Part shown: piece after piece, positions 16,522-25,134 of the stretch
How positions within the stretch are numbered: the first letter of the stretch is position 1
Layout of the letters: each line of letters opens with the position of its first letter
Source: JANQIO01 sp043513815
GTDB lineage: Bacteria; Pseudomonadota; Gammaproteobacteria; Pseudomonadales; Halieaceae
DNA: 64,000 nucleotides
Direction of reading: 5' to 3'
NCBI GenBank assembly: GCA_043513815.1
Contig: CP121313.1
Coordinates: 124,001-188,000 of the forward strand
The notes under the pieces: model-generated
The model's input: the letters and a program-made list of their open reading frames with translations, nothing else
The model's database searches: none
What the model was told of the DNA's origin: nothing
Translations under genes and position numbers: made by a program

Positions 16522-17058
16522 ATGGCAGAGCTGAGTACACTGGCACGTCCCTACGCGCGAGCCGCCTTTGAATACGCCCACGGCAAAGGTGAACTGAGCG
16601 TCTGGTCTGATGCCCTGGCGACAGCGGCAGCGGTGACGGCTGAAGAGCGCGTCGCGACGCTGCTCACCAGCCCGGCGCACACGGCTGAGCAGCTGGCGAC
16701 AACCCTGGTTGAACTGTGCGGCGATACGCTGGCTGTGGATCAACAGAACTTTCTTCACGTTCTGGCCAGCAACAAGCGCCTGCCGCTATTGCCGGAAATC
16801 AGCGAGATGTTTGAGGCGCTGAAAGCCGAGCAGGAACGCACTGTCGACGTCACGGTAGTGTCGGCCTATAGCCTGGAAGGTTCTACCGAACAAACCCTGG
16901 CACAGGTGTTGAGCAAGAAACTGGAACGCGAAGTAAAGGTCGAGACGCAGGTAGACGAGTCCCTGCTGGGCGGTGTTGTTATCCGCGCCGGCGACCTGGT
17001 CATCGACGGCTCCGTGCGCGGCCGGCTGAACAAGCTGTCCGAGGCGATGAATTCCTAA
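16522..17058 (+). CDS. atpH: F0F1 ATP synthase subunit delta
   Basis: Subunit delta caps F1 and binds the peripheral stalk. The 178-residue product starts MAELSTLARPYARAAFEYA and ends with the conserved GGVVIRAGDLVIDGSVRGRL segment, both hallmarks of the family. Frame and length are normal. Confidence 0.97.
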   Translation: MAELSTLARPYARAAFEYAHGKGELSVWSDALATAAAVTAEERVATLLTSPAHTAEQLATTLVELCGDTLAVDQQNFLHVLASNKRLPLLPEISEMFEALKAEQERTVDVTVVSAYSLEGSTEQTLAQVLSKKLEREVKVETQVDESLLGGVVIRAGDLVIDGSVRGRLNKLSEAMNS

Positions 17059-17084
17059 CGAGTTAGGACAGAGGATTTGAGGAA

Positions 17085-18022
17085 ATGAGCATGCAGCAAC
17101 TGAATCCATCGGAGATCAGTGAAATTATCAAGCAGCGCATCGACCAGCTCGATGTCAGCTCTGAGGCCCGCAATGAGGGCACGGTAGTTTCAGTAAGCGA
17201 CGGCATCATCCGTATTCACGGCCTGACGGACGTGATGTACGGTGAGATGATTGAATTCGAAGGTGGCATCTACGGTATGGCTCTCAACCTGGAGCGAGAC
17301 TCTGTCGGTGCTGTAATCCTCGGTGATTACAAGAGCCTGGCGGAAGGCCAGAGCTGTCGCTGTACCGGGCGAATCCTGGAAGTTCCGGTAGGCCCCGAAC
17401 TTCAGGGCCGCGTTGTAGACGCACTGGGCAGCCCCATTGACGGCAAGGGACCGGTTAACGCCACCGAAACCGACGCACTTGAGAAAGTGGCCCCGGGTGT
17501 ATCCCGACCAACGTCATCTCCATTACCGACGGCCAGATCTACCTCGAGCCCGACCTGTTCTTCGCCGGCGTCCGCCCCGCGATTAACGTCGGCATCTCGG
17601 TGTCGCGTGTCGGCGGTGCCGCACAGATCAAGATCATGAAGAAGCTGTCTGGCGGTATCCGTACGGCGCTGGCGCAGTACCGCGAACTGGCGGCCTTCTC
17701 CCAGTTTGCTTCCGACCTTGACGACGCTACCAAGGCCCAGCTGGACCACGGTGAGCGCGTTACCGAGCTGATGAAGCAGAAGCAGTACGCCCCGCTCAGT
17801 ATCGCTGAAATGGGCCTGCTGATTTACGCGGCGGACAACGAGCACCTGCAGGACGTGGAAGTCGAGAAAGTTGGCGACTTTGAAGCGGCACTGCTGGCTT
17901 ACATGAAGGCCGAGCACGCAGAACTGATGGACGGCATCGTGGCCACCGGCGACTGGAACGACGAGCTGGAAGGTCAGTTCAAGTCGGCCCTGGAAACCTT
18001 CAAGTCCACCCAGACCTGGTAA
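17085..18022 (+). pseudogene. atpA: F0F1 ATP synthase subunit alpha, disrupted: nucleotide-binding core deleted and frame shifted
   Basis: Subunit alpha forms the F1 hexamer with beta and is normally about 513 residues. Here the first 139 residues are normal, ending EKVAPGV, encoded up to about 17502. From about 17501 another frame reads IPTNVISITDGQIYLEPDLF through to the usual C-terminus at 18022. By comparison with E. coli AtpA, about 213 codons are missing, including the P-loop GDRQTGKT. The frame change means the deletion length is 1 modulo 3 (about 640 bp). As written, the product would end at 17639 after a nonsense tail. All other atp genes are intact, so a genuine null would be severe in a respiring organism; an assembly error is the simplest explanation. 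Confidence 0.93.
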
Positions 18023-18040
18023 AGCAAAGCAGGCTCCACT

Positions 18041-18904
18041 ATGGCAGTTGGAAAAGAAATCCGCACCAAGATCACGAGTATCCAGAGTACTCAGAAGATC
18101 ACCAGTGCAATGGAAATGGTCGCAGCCAGCAAGATGCGTCGCGCCCAGGAACGTATGGAAGTCGGCAAGCCTTACGCCAACCGCATTCGCAGCGTGGTCG
18201 GACACCTCGCCAACGCCAACCCGGAGTACCAGCACCTGTTCATGCAGGAGCGCGAGGTCAAGCGGGTTGGCTACATCGTGGTATCCACTGACCGCGGCCT
18301 GTGCGGTGGCCTGAACATCAACCTGTTCAAGGCGGCCATTCGCTCCATGAAGGAATGGGACGACCAGGGCGTTCCGGTGGACCTGTGCCTGGTCGGCGCC
18401 AAGGCCTCCGGCTTTTTTGGCAGCTTCGGCGGCAATATTGTCGCGGCCACGCGTGACCTGGGCGAAGAGCCTTTACTGTCTGATCTGATCGGATCTGTGA
18501 AGACCATGTTGGACGCCTTCGCTGACGGCAATATCGACAAGCTGTACCTGGTCAGTAACGAGTTCGTGAACACCATGACCCAGAACCCCACCGTCGGACA
18601 GGTGCTGCCGCTGGTGGCGGAAGAGTCCGACGAGATGGCTCATCACTGGGACTACATCTATGAGCCGGAAGCGCGCGACCTGCTCGATGGCCTGCTGGCT
18701 CGCTACATTGAGTCGCAGGTATACCAGGCCGTGGTTGAAAACGGTGCCTGCGAACAGGCCGCCCGCATGCTGGCAATGAAGAACGCCACCGATAATGCGG
18801 GTGAACTGATCGATGACCTGCAGCTGGTTTACAACAAGGCCCGTCAGGCGGCGATTACCCAGGAACTTTCAGAAATCGTGGGTGGTGCCGCAGCCATCAG
18901 CTAG
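18041..18904 (+). CDS. atpG: F0F1 ATP synthase subunit gamma
   Basis: This is the central rotor shaft of F1. The 287-residue product has the N-terminal MAVGKEIRTKITSIQSTQKI coiled-coil start and the C-terminal YNKARQAAITQELSEIVGGA helix that inserts into the hexamer. STDRGLCGGLN is also conserved. Length equals the E. coli protein. It lies 18 bp after the atpA remnant. Confidence 0.97.
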   Translation: MAVGKEIRTKITSIQSTQKITSAMEMVAASKMRRAQERMEVGKPYANRIRSVVGHLANANPEYQHLFMQEREVKRVGYIVVSTDRGLCGGLNINLFKAAIRSMKEWDDQGVPVDLCLVGAKASGFFGSFGGNIVAATRDLGEEPLLSDLIGSVKTMLDAFADGNIDKLYLVSNEFVNTMTQNPTVGQVLPLVAEESDEMAHHWDYIYEPEARDLLDGLLARYIESQVYQAVVENGACEQAARMLAMKNATDNAGELIDDLQLVYNKARQAAITQELSEIVGGAAAIS

Positions 18905-18975
18905 GCGCTGACACAGCGTTTGAGCAGGCCGGCATGACCCAGCAAGAATTAGCATTTAATACAGAGGATTCGAAC

Positions 18976-20373
18976 ATGAGTAGCGGACGCGTAGTACAAA
19001 TTATTGGTGCGGTGATCGACGTGGAATTTCCACGCGACGCTGTCCCGCAGGTTTACGACGCCCTCAAGGTCAGCGACAAAGACCTGACCCTGGAAGTACA
19101 GCAGCAGCTGGGTGACGGCGTAGTACGCGCCATTGCCATGGGCTCTTCCGAAGGTATCTCACGCGGCCTGGCCGTGGAGAACACCAGGGCACCGATCCAG
19201 GTGCCTGTGGGCATCGAGACCCTCGGCCGTATCATGGACGTGCTGGGTAACCCCATCGACGAGCGCGGCCCGATCGGTGAGCAGGAGCGTTCCTCTATTC
19301 ACCGCAAGGCTCCGGCTTATGATGAACTGGCGGCTTCCGAAGAGCTGCTGGAAACCGGCATCAAGGTAATCGACCTGATCTGCCCGTTCGCCAAGGGTGG
19401 TAAAGTTGGTTTGTTCGGTGGTGCCGGTGTTGGCAAGACAGTGAACATGATGGAGCTCATCAACAACATCGCCACCGAGCACTCCGGCCTGTCGGTATTC
19501 GCCGGTGTCGGCGAGCGGACCCGCGAAGGTAACGACTTCTACTACGAAATGCAGGAGTCGGGCGTTGTCAACGTCGAGACCCCCAGCGAATCTAAAGTAG
19601 CGATGGTTTACGGCCAGATGAATGAGCCGCCGGGCAACCGCCTGCGCGTGGCACTGACCGGTCTGACCATGGCCGAGAAATTCCGTGACGAAGGTCGTGA
19701 CGTACTGTTGTTCGTCGACAACATCTACCGTTACACACTGGCCGGTACCGAGGTGTCTGCACTGTTGGGCCGTATGCCTTCAGCGGTAGGCTACCAGCCG
19801 ACCCTGGCCCTGGAGATGGGTGAGCTGCAGGAGCGTATTACCTCCACCAAGACCGGCTCTATTACCTCGATCCAGGCTGTTTACGTTCCCGCGGATGACC
19901 TCACCGATCCGTCGCCTGCAACCACCTTTGCCCACCTTGATTCCACCGTGGTACTGAGCCGTGATATTGCTGCCAAAGGTATATACCCGGCGGTAGATCC
20001 GCTTGATTCGACTTCGCGTCAGCTCGATCCGCTGATTATCGGTGCGGAGCACTACGAAGTGGCCCGCGGCGTGCAGTCTGTATTGCAGCGCTACAAAGAG
20101 CTGAAGGATATTATCGCCATCCTGGGCATGGACGAACTGTCCGAGGAAGACAAGCAGACGGTAAACCGCGCGCGTAAGATCGAGCGATTTTTGTCCCAGC
20201 CTTTCCATGTGGCAGAAATTTTTACCGGTTCCCCCGGTAAGTACGTATCTCTCAAGGAAACGATTGCCAGCTTCCAGGGACTGTTGGCCGGCGAGTATGA
20301 CCACCTGCCAGAGCAGGCGTTCTACATGGTGGGTACTATTGAGGAAGCCATCGAGAAAGCGAAGAACCTGTAA
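18976..20373 (+). CDS. atpD: F0F1 ATP synthase subunit beta
   Basis: Subunit beta carries the catalytic sites of F1. The 465-residue protein has Walker A GGAGVGKT, the GERTREGND loop with the catalytic Glu, Walker B LLFVDNIYR and the DELSEED motif near the C-terminus. ATG at 18976 (MSSGRVVQIIGAVIDVEF) follows an AGAGGA ribosome-binding site; an upstream in-frame ATG at 18934 would add an unconserved 14-residue leader. It is intact, unlike its partner atpA. Confidence 0.97.
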   Translation: MSSGRVVQIIGAVIDVEFPRDAVPQVYDALKVSDKDLTLEVQQQLGDGVVRAIAMGSSEGISRGLAVENTRAPIQVPVGIETLGRIMDVLGNPIDERGPIGEQERSSIHRKAPAYDELAASEELLETGIKVIDLICPFAKGGKVGLFGGAGVGKTVNMMELINNIATEHSGLSVFAGVGERTREGNDFYYEMQESGVVNVETPSESKVAMVYGQMNEPPGNRLRVALTGLTMAEKFRDEGRDVLLFVDNIYRYTLAGTEVSALLGRMPSAVGYQPTLALEMGELQERITSTKTGSITSIQAVYVPADDLTDPSPATTFAHLDSTVVLSRDIAAKGIYPAVDPLDSTSRQLDPLIIGAEHYEVARGVQSVLQRYKELKDIIAILGMDELSEEDKQTVNRARKIERFLSQPFHVAEIFTGSPGKYVSLKETIASFQGLLAGEYDHLPEQAFYMVGTIEEAIEKAKNL

Positions 20374-20397
20374 GGTTCGAAGCGAGGTCATAACATT

Positions 20398-20826
20398 ATG
20401 TCCATGACAATCCACTGCGACATCGTCTCCGCCGAGCAGGAAATCTTTTCCGGTCTGGTGGAGAGTCTGGTCGCCACCGGCTCGCAGGGTGAGCTGGGTG
20501 TGAACTACGGTCACGCCCCGTTGCTGACGGACCTGGTGCCGGGCCCCATTCGCATCATCAAGCAGAACGGTGAGGAAGAGGTCTACTACGTATCCGGCGG
20601 TTTCCTGGAAGTGCAGCCGGGCGTGGTCTCGGTACTCGCCGATACCGCGATTCGCGCCGACGACGTGGATGAGGCTGCCGCCGAGGAAGCTCGCCAGGCC
20701 GCCGAAAAAGCGCTGTCCGAGCAAACCGGCGAGTTCGACTACGGTCGCGCCGCATCGCAGCTAGCCGAAGCGGCCGCCCAGCTTCGTACCCTCCAGAAGA
20801 TGCGCAACCGCGCCGGCCGCGGCTAA
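20398..20826 (+). CDS. atpC: F0F1 ATP synthase subunit epsilon
   Basis: Subunit epsilon is the regulatory rotor subunit that can inhibit ATP hydrolysis. The 142-residue product has an N-terminal beta-sandwich (GSQGELGVNYGHAPLLTDL is conserved) and a C-terminal helical hairpin rich in Ala and Glu. It is the last gene of the operon; a strong terminator follows 23 bp later. Confidence 0.97.
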   Translation: MSMTIHCDIVSAEQEIFSGLVESLVATGSQGELGVNYGHAPLLTDLVPGPIRIIKQNGEEEVYYVSGGFLEVQPGVVSVLADTAIRADDVDEAAAEEARQAAEKALSEQTGEFDYGRAASQLAEAAAQLRTLQKMRNRAGRG

Positions 20827-20849
20827 GCCTCTCGACCCACCTATCGAAG

Positions 20850-20874
20850 CCCCGGCACTGCCGGGGTTTTTTTT
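20850..20874 (+). terminator. Rho-independent terminator of the atp operon
   Basis: The hairpin CCCCGGCACTGCCGGGG (20850-20866) is followed by eight T residues. It is a textbook intrinsic terminator placed directly after atpC. Confidence 0.92.
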
Positions 20875-21185
20875 GCTCCAGCAAAAGCTGACTTGAACAC
20901 CGGAAATTGACGTATTGATGCGCTGCAACCGCGCGCACGATACCCGGGCACGACGCGCGCTCCGCTCGTGGAGTCTCCACCCTCAATCTTCGAATCTGGC
21001 TTACTTGAAGCTTGCTCCTGCAAAAGGTCGCGACCGACCCACGGAGCAACAATCCAGACTGACAGCCACCCACCTGCTTACGCCAATTTATACAAAGCCC
21101 CACTGCGACTCAGCGCAGGGGAAGACTTCCTCCCTAGCGCCTGGCGCTGCTTGCCGATATGCTGCACAAAAAACGAGGACACTCG
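20875..21185. other. Gene-free interval between the atp terminator and nhaC
   Basis: About 310 bp. Open frames here have no recognisable protein character. A TTTATAC element near 21088 could be a -10 box for nhaC, but I find no well-spaced -35. No riboswitch motif I know is evident. The stretch around 20930-20990 is GC-rich with partial self-complementarity. Confidence 0.4.
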
Positions 21186-22775
21186 ATGTCACCCGACCAG
21201 GTTGCTGACTGGACATCTTTGATACCCCCCCTGCTCGCTATCGGCCTCGCACTTTGGCTGCGCGCGGTGATTCCCTCGATCTTCCTGGGCATCTGGGTGG
21301 GGATGGTGCTGGAGGCCGGTGACGGCCTGAATGGGGTTTTCCCCGCGCTGCTGGAAACCTTCGAGGTGCGTATCTTCCAGGTGATGCTGGATGCCGACAA
21401 CGTGTCGGTGTTGCTGTTTACCGGCATGATCGGCGGGATGGTGGGGATTATCTCCCGCAACGGCGGTATGCACGGCATCGTCAACCTGGTGATGGCCTGG
21501 GCGCACACGGTGCGCCGCGGCCAGCTGTCGGTCTGGTTCCTGGGCCTGTGCATTTTCTTCGACGACTACACCAATACTCTCGTCGTGGGTAACACGGTGC
21601 GCCCGGTCACCGATCGTTTAAAAATCTCCCGTGAGAAGCTTGCTTACCTGGTGGACTCCACCGCGGCCCCGGTGGCCTGTATTGCCGTGCTGACGACCTG
21701 GATCGGCTACGAGCTGGGACTGATCAACAAGGCCATCTCCGGGCTGGAAGGTTTCGAGATGAATGCTACCGGCGTGTTCCTGAACTCGATTGCCTATAGC
21801 TTCTACCCCATACTGGCGATCTTCTTTGTGTTCCTGGTGGGCTGGACCTGCCGCGACTTCGGGCCCATGCGCAAGGCCGAGCTGCGCAGCCGCGTGACGG
21901 GCCAGGTGGCACCGGTTTCCAGCGGTGAGGCCCTCGAGGGCACCATGGATACGACCCTGGACGAAGCGATTCCGCGCCGCGCCGTCAATGCCCTGTTACC
22001 CATTCTGACCTTGATTCTGAGCTGTTTCATCAGTCTCTATATCACCGGTGAAGGTGACACCCTGCGGGCCCGGCTCGGTTCAGCCAATGTCTATCGCGCG
22101 TTGCTGTGGGGTTCGTTTCTCGGCGCGTCAATGGCCGGTGCGCTGACCCTTGGCCAGCGCATCATGCCGCTGGAATCGCTGATCAAGTCCTGGGTGCGTG
22201 GTGTCAGTGTCATGGTGGAGCCGCTGATCATCCTGGTGTTGGCCTGGGCCCTGTCCGATACTACCTCGGCGCTGGGCACAGCGGATTTCCTGGTTACTGC
22301 CACCGGCGACAACCTGATATTGCCGCTGGTGCCGGCGGGGACTTTTCTGCTGGCGGCGGTGACTGCATTTGCCACCGGTTCAAGCTGGGGCGTTATGGCG
22401 ATCCTGCTGCCGCTGGTGATTCCGGTGGTCTGGGCAGCAATACTGGCCGGCGGGGGGCCGCCTGCGGAATCCATGCCGCTGGTGTTTGCCACCGTGGCCA
22501 GCGTTCTGTGCGGTGCGGTATGGGGAGACCACTGCTCGCCGATTTCGGATACCACTGTGCTGTCCTCCCTGGCCTCGGGCTGTGACCACGTTGAGCACGT
22601 GCGCACCCAGATGCCCTATGCCCTGCTGGTTGGGGCGGTGGCAATCGTGATTTGTCTGGTACCGGTGGGTTACGGTGCGCCCTGGTGGCTGGTGTTGTTG
22701 CTGGCGGTGGGCACGCTCATCGGCAGCCACCGGCTGTTGGGGAAACCGGTAGAGTCAGCGCCCCAGGTAAATTGA
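21186..22775 (+). CDS. nhaC: Na+/H+ antiporter, NhaC family
   Basis: This multi-pass membrane protein of 529 residues is predicted to exchange Na+ for H+ at the inner membrane. It has many hydrophobic segments and the NhaC-family patterns GLCIFFDDYTNTLVVG and VWGDHCSPISDTTVLSS, the latter holding conserved polar residues in the transport core. ATG at 21186 was chosen over the upstream ATG at 21159. It is a single gene between the atp terminator and a convergent regulator gene. Na+ handling fits a marine lifestyle. The exact substrate cannot be read from sequence, and related proteins include amino-acid/H+ exchangers. Confidence 0.85.
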   Translation: MSPDQVADWTSLIPPLLAIGLALWLRAVIPSIFLGIWVGMVLEAGDGLNGVFPALLETFEVRIFQVMLDADNVSVLLFTGMIGGMVGIISRNGGMHGIVNLVMAWAHTVRRGQLSVWFLGLCIFFDDYTNTLVVGNTVRPVTDRLKISREKLAYLVDSTAAPVACIAVLTTWIGYELGLINKAISGLEGFEMNATGVFLNSIAYSFYPILAIFFVFLVGWTCRDFGPMRKAELRSRVTGQVAPVSSGEALEGTMDTTLDEAIPRRAVNALLPILTLILSCFISLYITGEGDTLRARLGSANVYRALLWGSFLGASMAGALTLGQRIMPLESLIKSWVRGVSVMVEPLIILVLAWALSDTTSALGTADFLVTATGDNLILPLVPAGTFLLAAVTAFATGSSWGVMAILLPLVIPVVWAAILAGGGPPAESMPLVFATVASVLCGAVWGDHCSPISDTTVLSSLASGCDHVEHVRTQMPYALLVGAVAIVICLVPVGYGAPWWLVLLLAVGTLIGSHRLLGKPVESAPQVN

Positions 22776-22791
22776 GATCCCACCCGGGCGC

Positions 22792-23532
22792 TCACAACAG
22801 TGCCCAGAGCGTGTCGAACATGAGCTGCTGGGTGCTGGCAATAGCCGGTGACTCGATGACGATAACCACCGGGTAGTTCTTCTGGGCCAGCGTAATAATG
22901 GCCACCTTGGGCGGATAAATGGCGATATAGGAGGCATCACTGCCGGCACCCGCCGGCAACCATTTGCGCTCGGCCAGCTCCGCTTCATCCCCGCCCTCGC
23001 CGATGGCAATCACCCGTACCTGGATACCTCGCTGGACCCGCTGGCGGGTGAAATTGGGAAACGGCCGGTACAGGTGTTCCCGCAGGGTCTTGGTTGAAAT
23101 CACAGCGTAGGCGCGTTGGGGCTGCTTCTCGGTAGAATCCAGCAGGTCGCGCAGTACCAGTTCCACACCATCATCGCCCTCGTAGAAGCGGACGTTGTCG
23201 GGGAGGGCTTCTGGCTGCTCGCTTTTCAGCGCCGGTATGACCTCCCGGCGCAAGGTCTCCAGGGCCTGGTTGAGGGCCTGTTGCTTGCTCTCCCCCAGTG
23301 ATAGGAGTCGCTCGGGATCCTCCGCCTGGAATACGCGGCGCTTGCCGCGCGGGAAGTAGCTGACAATGCCGCGGGTGGCCAGCTCCTTGAGCGTCTCGTA
23401 GGTGGTGCCGCGATTAATGCCGCTTTCTGCGGCCACATCGCGAATGGACGCCGGGCCCAGCCGCAGCAGCGCATGATAGATGCGCACCTGCCGTTCGCTG
23501 AGGTCCAGTGCCTGCAGGCTGTCGAGTTGCAT
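22792..23532 (-). CDS. TrmB-family transcriptional regulator
   Basis: The 246-residue protein has an N-terminal winged helix-turn-helix (about 10-70: LSERQVRIYHALLRLGPAS, then INRGTTYETLKELATRGIV), a short coiled-coil linker (about 80-100), and a C-terminal effector-type domain (about 110-246). This is the TrmB-like architecture known from archaeal and some bacterial sugar-responsive regulators. It points toward nhaC and away from glmU. The shared 176-bp intergenic region with glmU carries several TGACA half-sites, so it may control itself and the amino-sugar genes glmU-glmS. The ligand is unknown. Confidence 0.75.
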   Translation of the reverse strand: MQLDSLQALDLSERQVRIYHALLRLGPASIRDVAAESGINRGTTYETLKELATRGIVSYFPRGKRRVFQAEDPERLLSLGESKQQALNQALETLRREVIPALKSEQPEALPDNVRFYEGDDGVELVLRDLLDSTEKQPQRAYAVISTKTLREHLYRPFPNFTRQRVQRGIQVRVIAIGEGGDEAELAERKWLPAGAGSDASYIAIYPPKVAIITLAQKNYPVVIVIESPAIASTQQLMFDTLWALL

Positions 23533-23554
23533 GGTTCCCCCGCTGCCGCCAGGC

Positions 23555-23655
23555 TGACACTGTTGTCAATTTTCCAGTGACAAAGCCCGTTGAATTGCTG
23601 AAATCCAACAATGATAATGCGTAGCTCGATGATTAATGTCAAAAATCAAATGACA
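23555..23655. promoter_or_regulatory. TGACA/TGTCA repeat cluster in the regulator-glmU divergent region
   Basis: Five copies of TGACA or its complement lie in about 100 bp: TGACA-N4-TGTCA at 23555-23568, TGACA at 23578, and TGTCA-N9-TGACA at 23637-23655. They fall between divergent start codons, consistent with an operator for the adjacent TrmB-type regulator. The proposed regulator-site pairing is inference. Confidence 0.45.
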
Positions 23656-23708
23656 CAGCTGATTAACGCGACCCGGGAACCGGGCGCACCGGAGGGCTCA
23701 TCAACCAC

Positions 23709-25133
23709 ATGAAACTCGACATCGTCATCCTTGCCGCCGGTGAGGGAAAACGCATGCATTCTTCCCTGCCCAAGGTATTGCACCGGGTGGGCGGTATTCC
23801 CCTGCTGCAGCATGTGCTCGACAGTGCCGATGCCCTGGCGCCGGTGGCCTGTCATGTGGTGGTGGGCCACGGCTCCGAACAGGTACGCGAAAGCCTGGCC
23901 CAGCGCCGACTCAACTGGGTGTTGCAGGACCAGCAGTTGGGTACCGGTCATGCCGTGCTGCAAGCGCTACCGGCGATTGATGACGACGCCACGGTGCTGG
24001 TGCTGTACGGCGACGTGCCGCTGATCAGCCCGGCAACGCTCAAGGACCTGCTGGCCCGCGCGATGACGGGCCCGGCGCTGCTGACGGCGCGGGTCAATGA
24101 TCCGCAGGGTTACGGCCGTATCCTGCGGACCCGCAAAGGCAAGCTGCAGGGTGTCGTGGAAGAGCGCGATGCTACACCCAAGGAGCGACTGATCAACGAG
24201 ATCAATACCGGCATACTGGCGGCACCTGCACACCACCTCAAACAGCTTCTGCCGCAGGTCGGCAACGACAATACCCAGGGTGAATACTACCTGCCGGATA
24301 TTATCGAGCTCGCCCAGCGTGAGGGCATCCCCTTGTCTTCGGCGACGGCGCCCACGGAAATCGAGGTGTTGGGCGTCAATGACCGTGTGCAGTTGAACCG
24401 GGTAGAGCGGGAGTATCAACGCCGCATGGCGGCCGAGCTGTTGCAGGCCGGGGTAGGCATTGCGGACGCCACGCGGCTGGATATTCGGGGTAGCCTGGAG
24501 TGTGGCCGGGACGTTTCTATTGATGTGAACTGTGTTTTTGAAGGCTCCAATTCGCTCGCCGATGGTGTAACGGTGGGTGCCAACTGTGTGCTGATCGACT
24601 GCAGCGTTGGCCCCGGGACTGAAATCAAGCCCTTCACACATATGGAGGGCGTCGCCACCGCAGCCAACTGTTCGATCGGGCCTTTTGCCCGGCTGCGACC
24701 CGAAACCCGCCTGGCCGAGGCGGTGCGCATCGGTAACTTCGTGGAGGTCAAAAAATCTCGCCTGGGTGCAGGCAGCAAGGTTAATCACCTGAGCTATATC
24801 GGCGACACCGACATGGGCGACCAGGTGAATATCGGCGCCGGTACCATTACCTGCAACTACGATGGCGCCAACAAGCACCGGACACGCATTGGCCACGGTG
24901 TGTTTGTTGGCTCCAACTCCACCCTGGTGGCGCCGCTGGACATCGAGGAACGCGGCTTTGTCGGCGCCGGCTCCACAATTACTAAAACCGTGGCGGATGG
25001 CCAGCTTGCCATCTCCCGGGCTCGACAGCGCAATCTGGATGGCTGGAAGCGCCCGCACAAGGACCCCACGCCGGGCTCGGACTCCCCGGATTCGGCCCCT
25101 CTTCCAGGGGACCCCTCCGAGAGCGACGCATAA
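23709..25133 (+). CDS. glmU: Bifunctional UDP-N-acetylglucosamine pyrophosphorylase / glucosamine-1-phosphate N-acetyltransferase
   Basis: GlmU makes UDP-GlcNAc from glucosamine-1-phosphate, acetyl-CoA and UTP for peptidoglycan and LPS. The 474-residue protein has the N-terminal uridyltransferase motif LAAGEGKRMHSSLPKVLH and a C-terminal left-handed beta-helix with IGNFVEVKKSRLGAGSKVNH, plus the NYDGANKHRT active-site region. The C-terminus carries an extra acidic, proline-rich tail of about 20 residues (SPDSAPLPGDPSES). glmS starts two bases after its stop, so the two are co-transcribed. Confidence 0.96.
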   Translation: MKLDIVILAAGEGKRMHSSLPKVLHRVGGIPLLQHVLDSADALAPVACHVVVGHGSEQVRESLAQRRLNWVLQDQQLGTGHAVLQALPAIDDDATVLVLYGDVPLISPATLKDLLARAMTGPALLTARVNDPQGYGRILRTRKGKLQGVVEERDATPKERLINEINTGILAAPAHHLKQLLPQVGNDNTQGEYYLPDIIELAQREGIPLSSATAPTEIEVLGVNDRVQLNRVEREYQRRMAAELLQAGVGIADATRLDIRGSLECGRDVSIDVNCVFEGSNSLADGVTVGANCVLIDCSVGPGTEIKPFTHMEGVATAANCSIGPFARLRPETRLAEAVRIGNFVEVKKSRLGAGSKVNHLSYIGDTDMGDQVNIGAGTITCNYDGANKHRTRIGHGVFVGSNSTLVAPLDIEERGFVGAGSTITKTVADGQLAISRARQRNLDGWKRPHKDPTPGSDSPDSAPLPGDPSESDA

Positions 25134-25134
25134 C

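Noticed and set aside
20915..21208. Possible small gene upstream of nhaC
   Set aside because: No ribosome-binding site, overlaps the nhaC start, and has no recognisable features.
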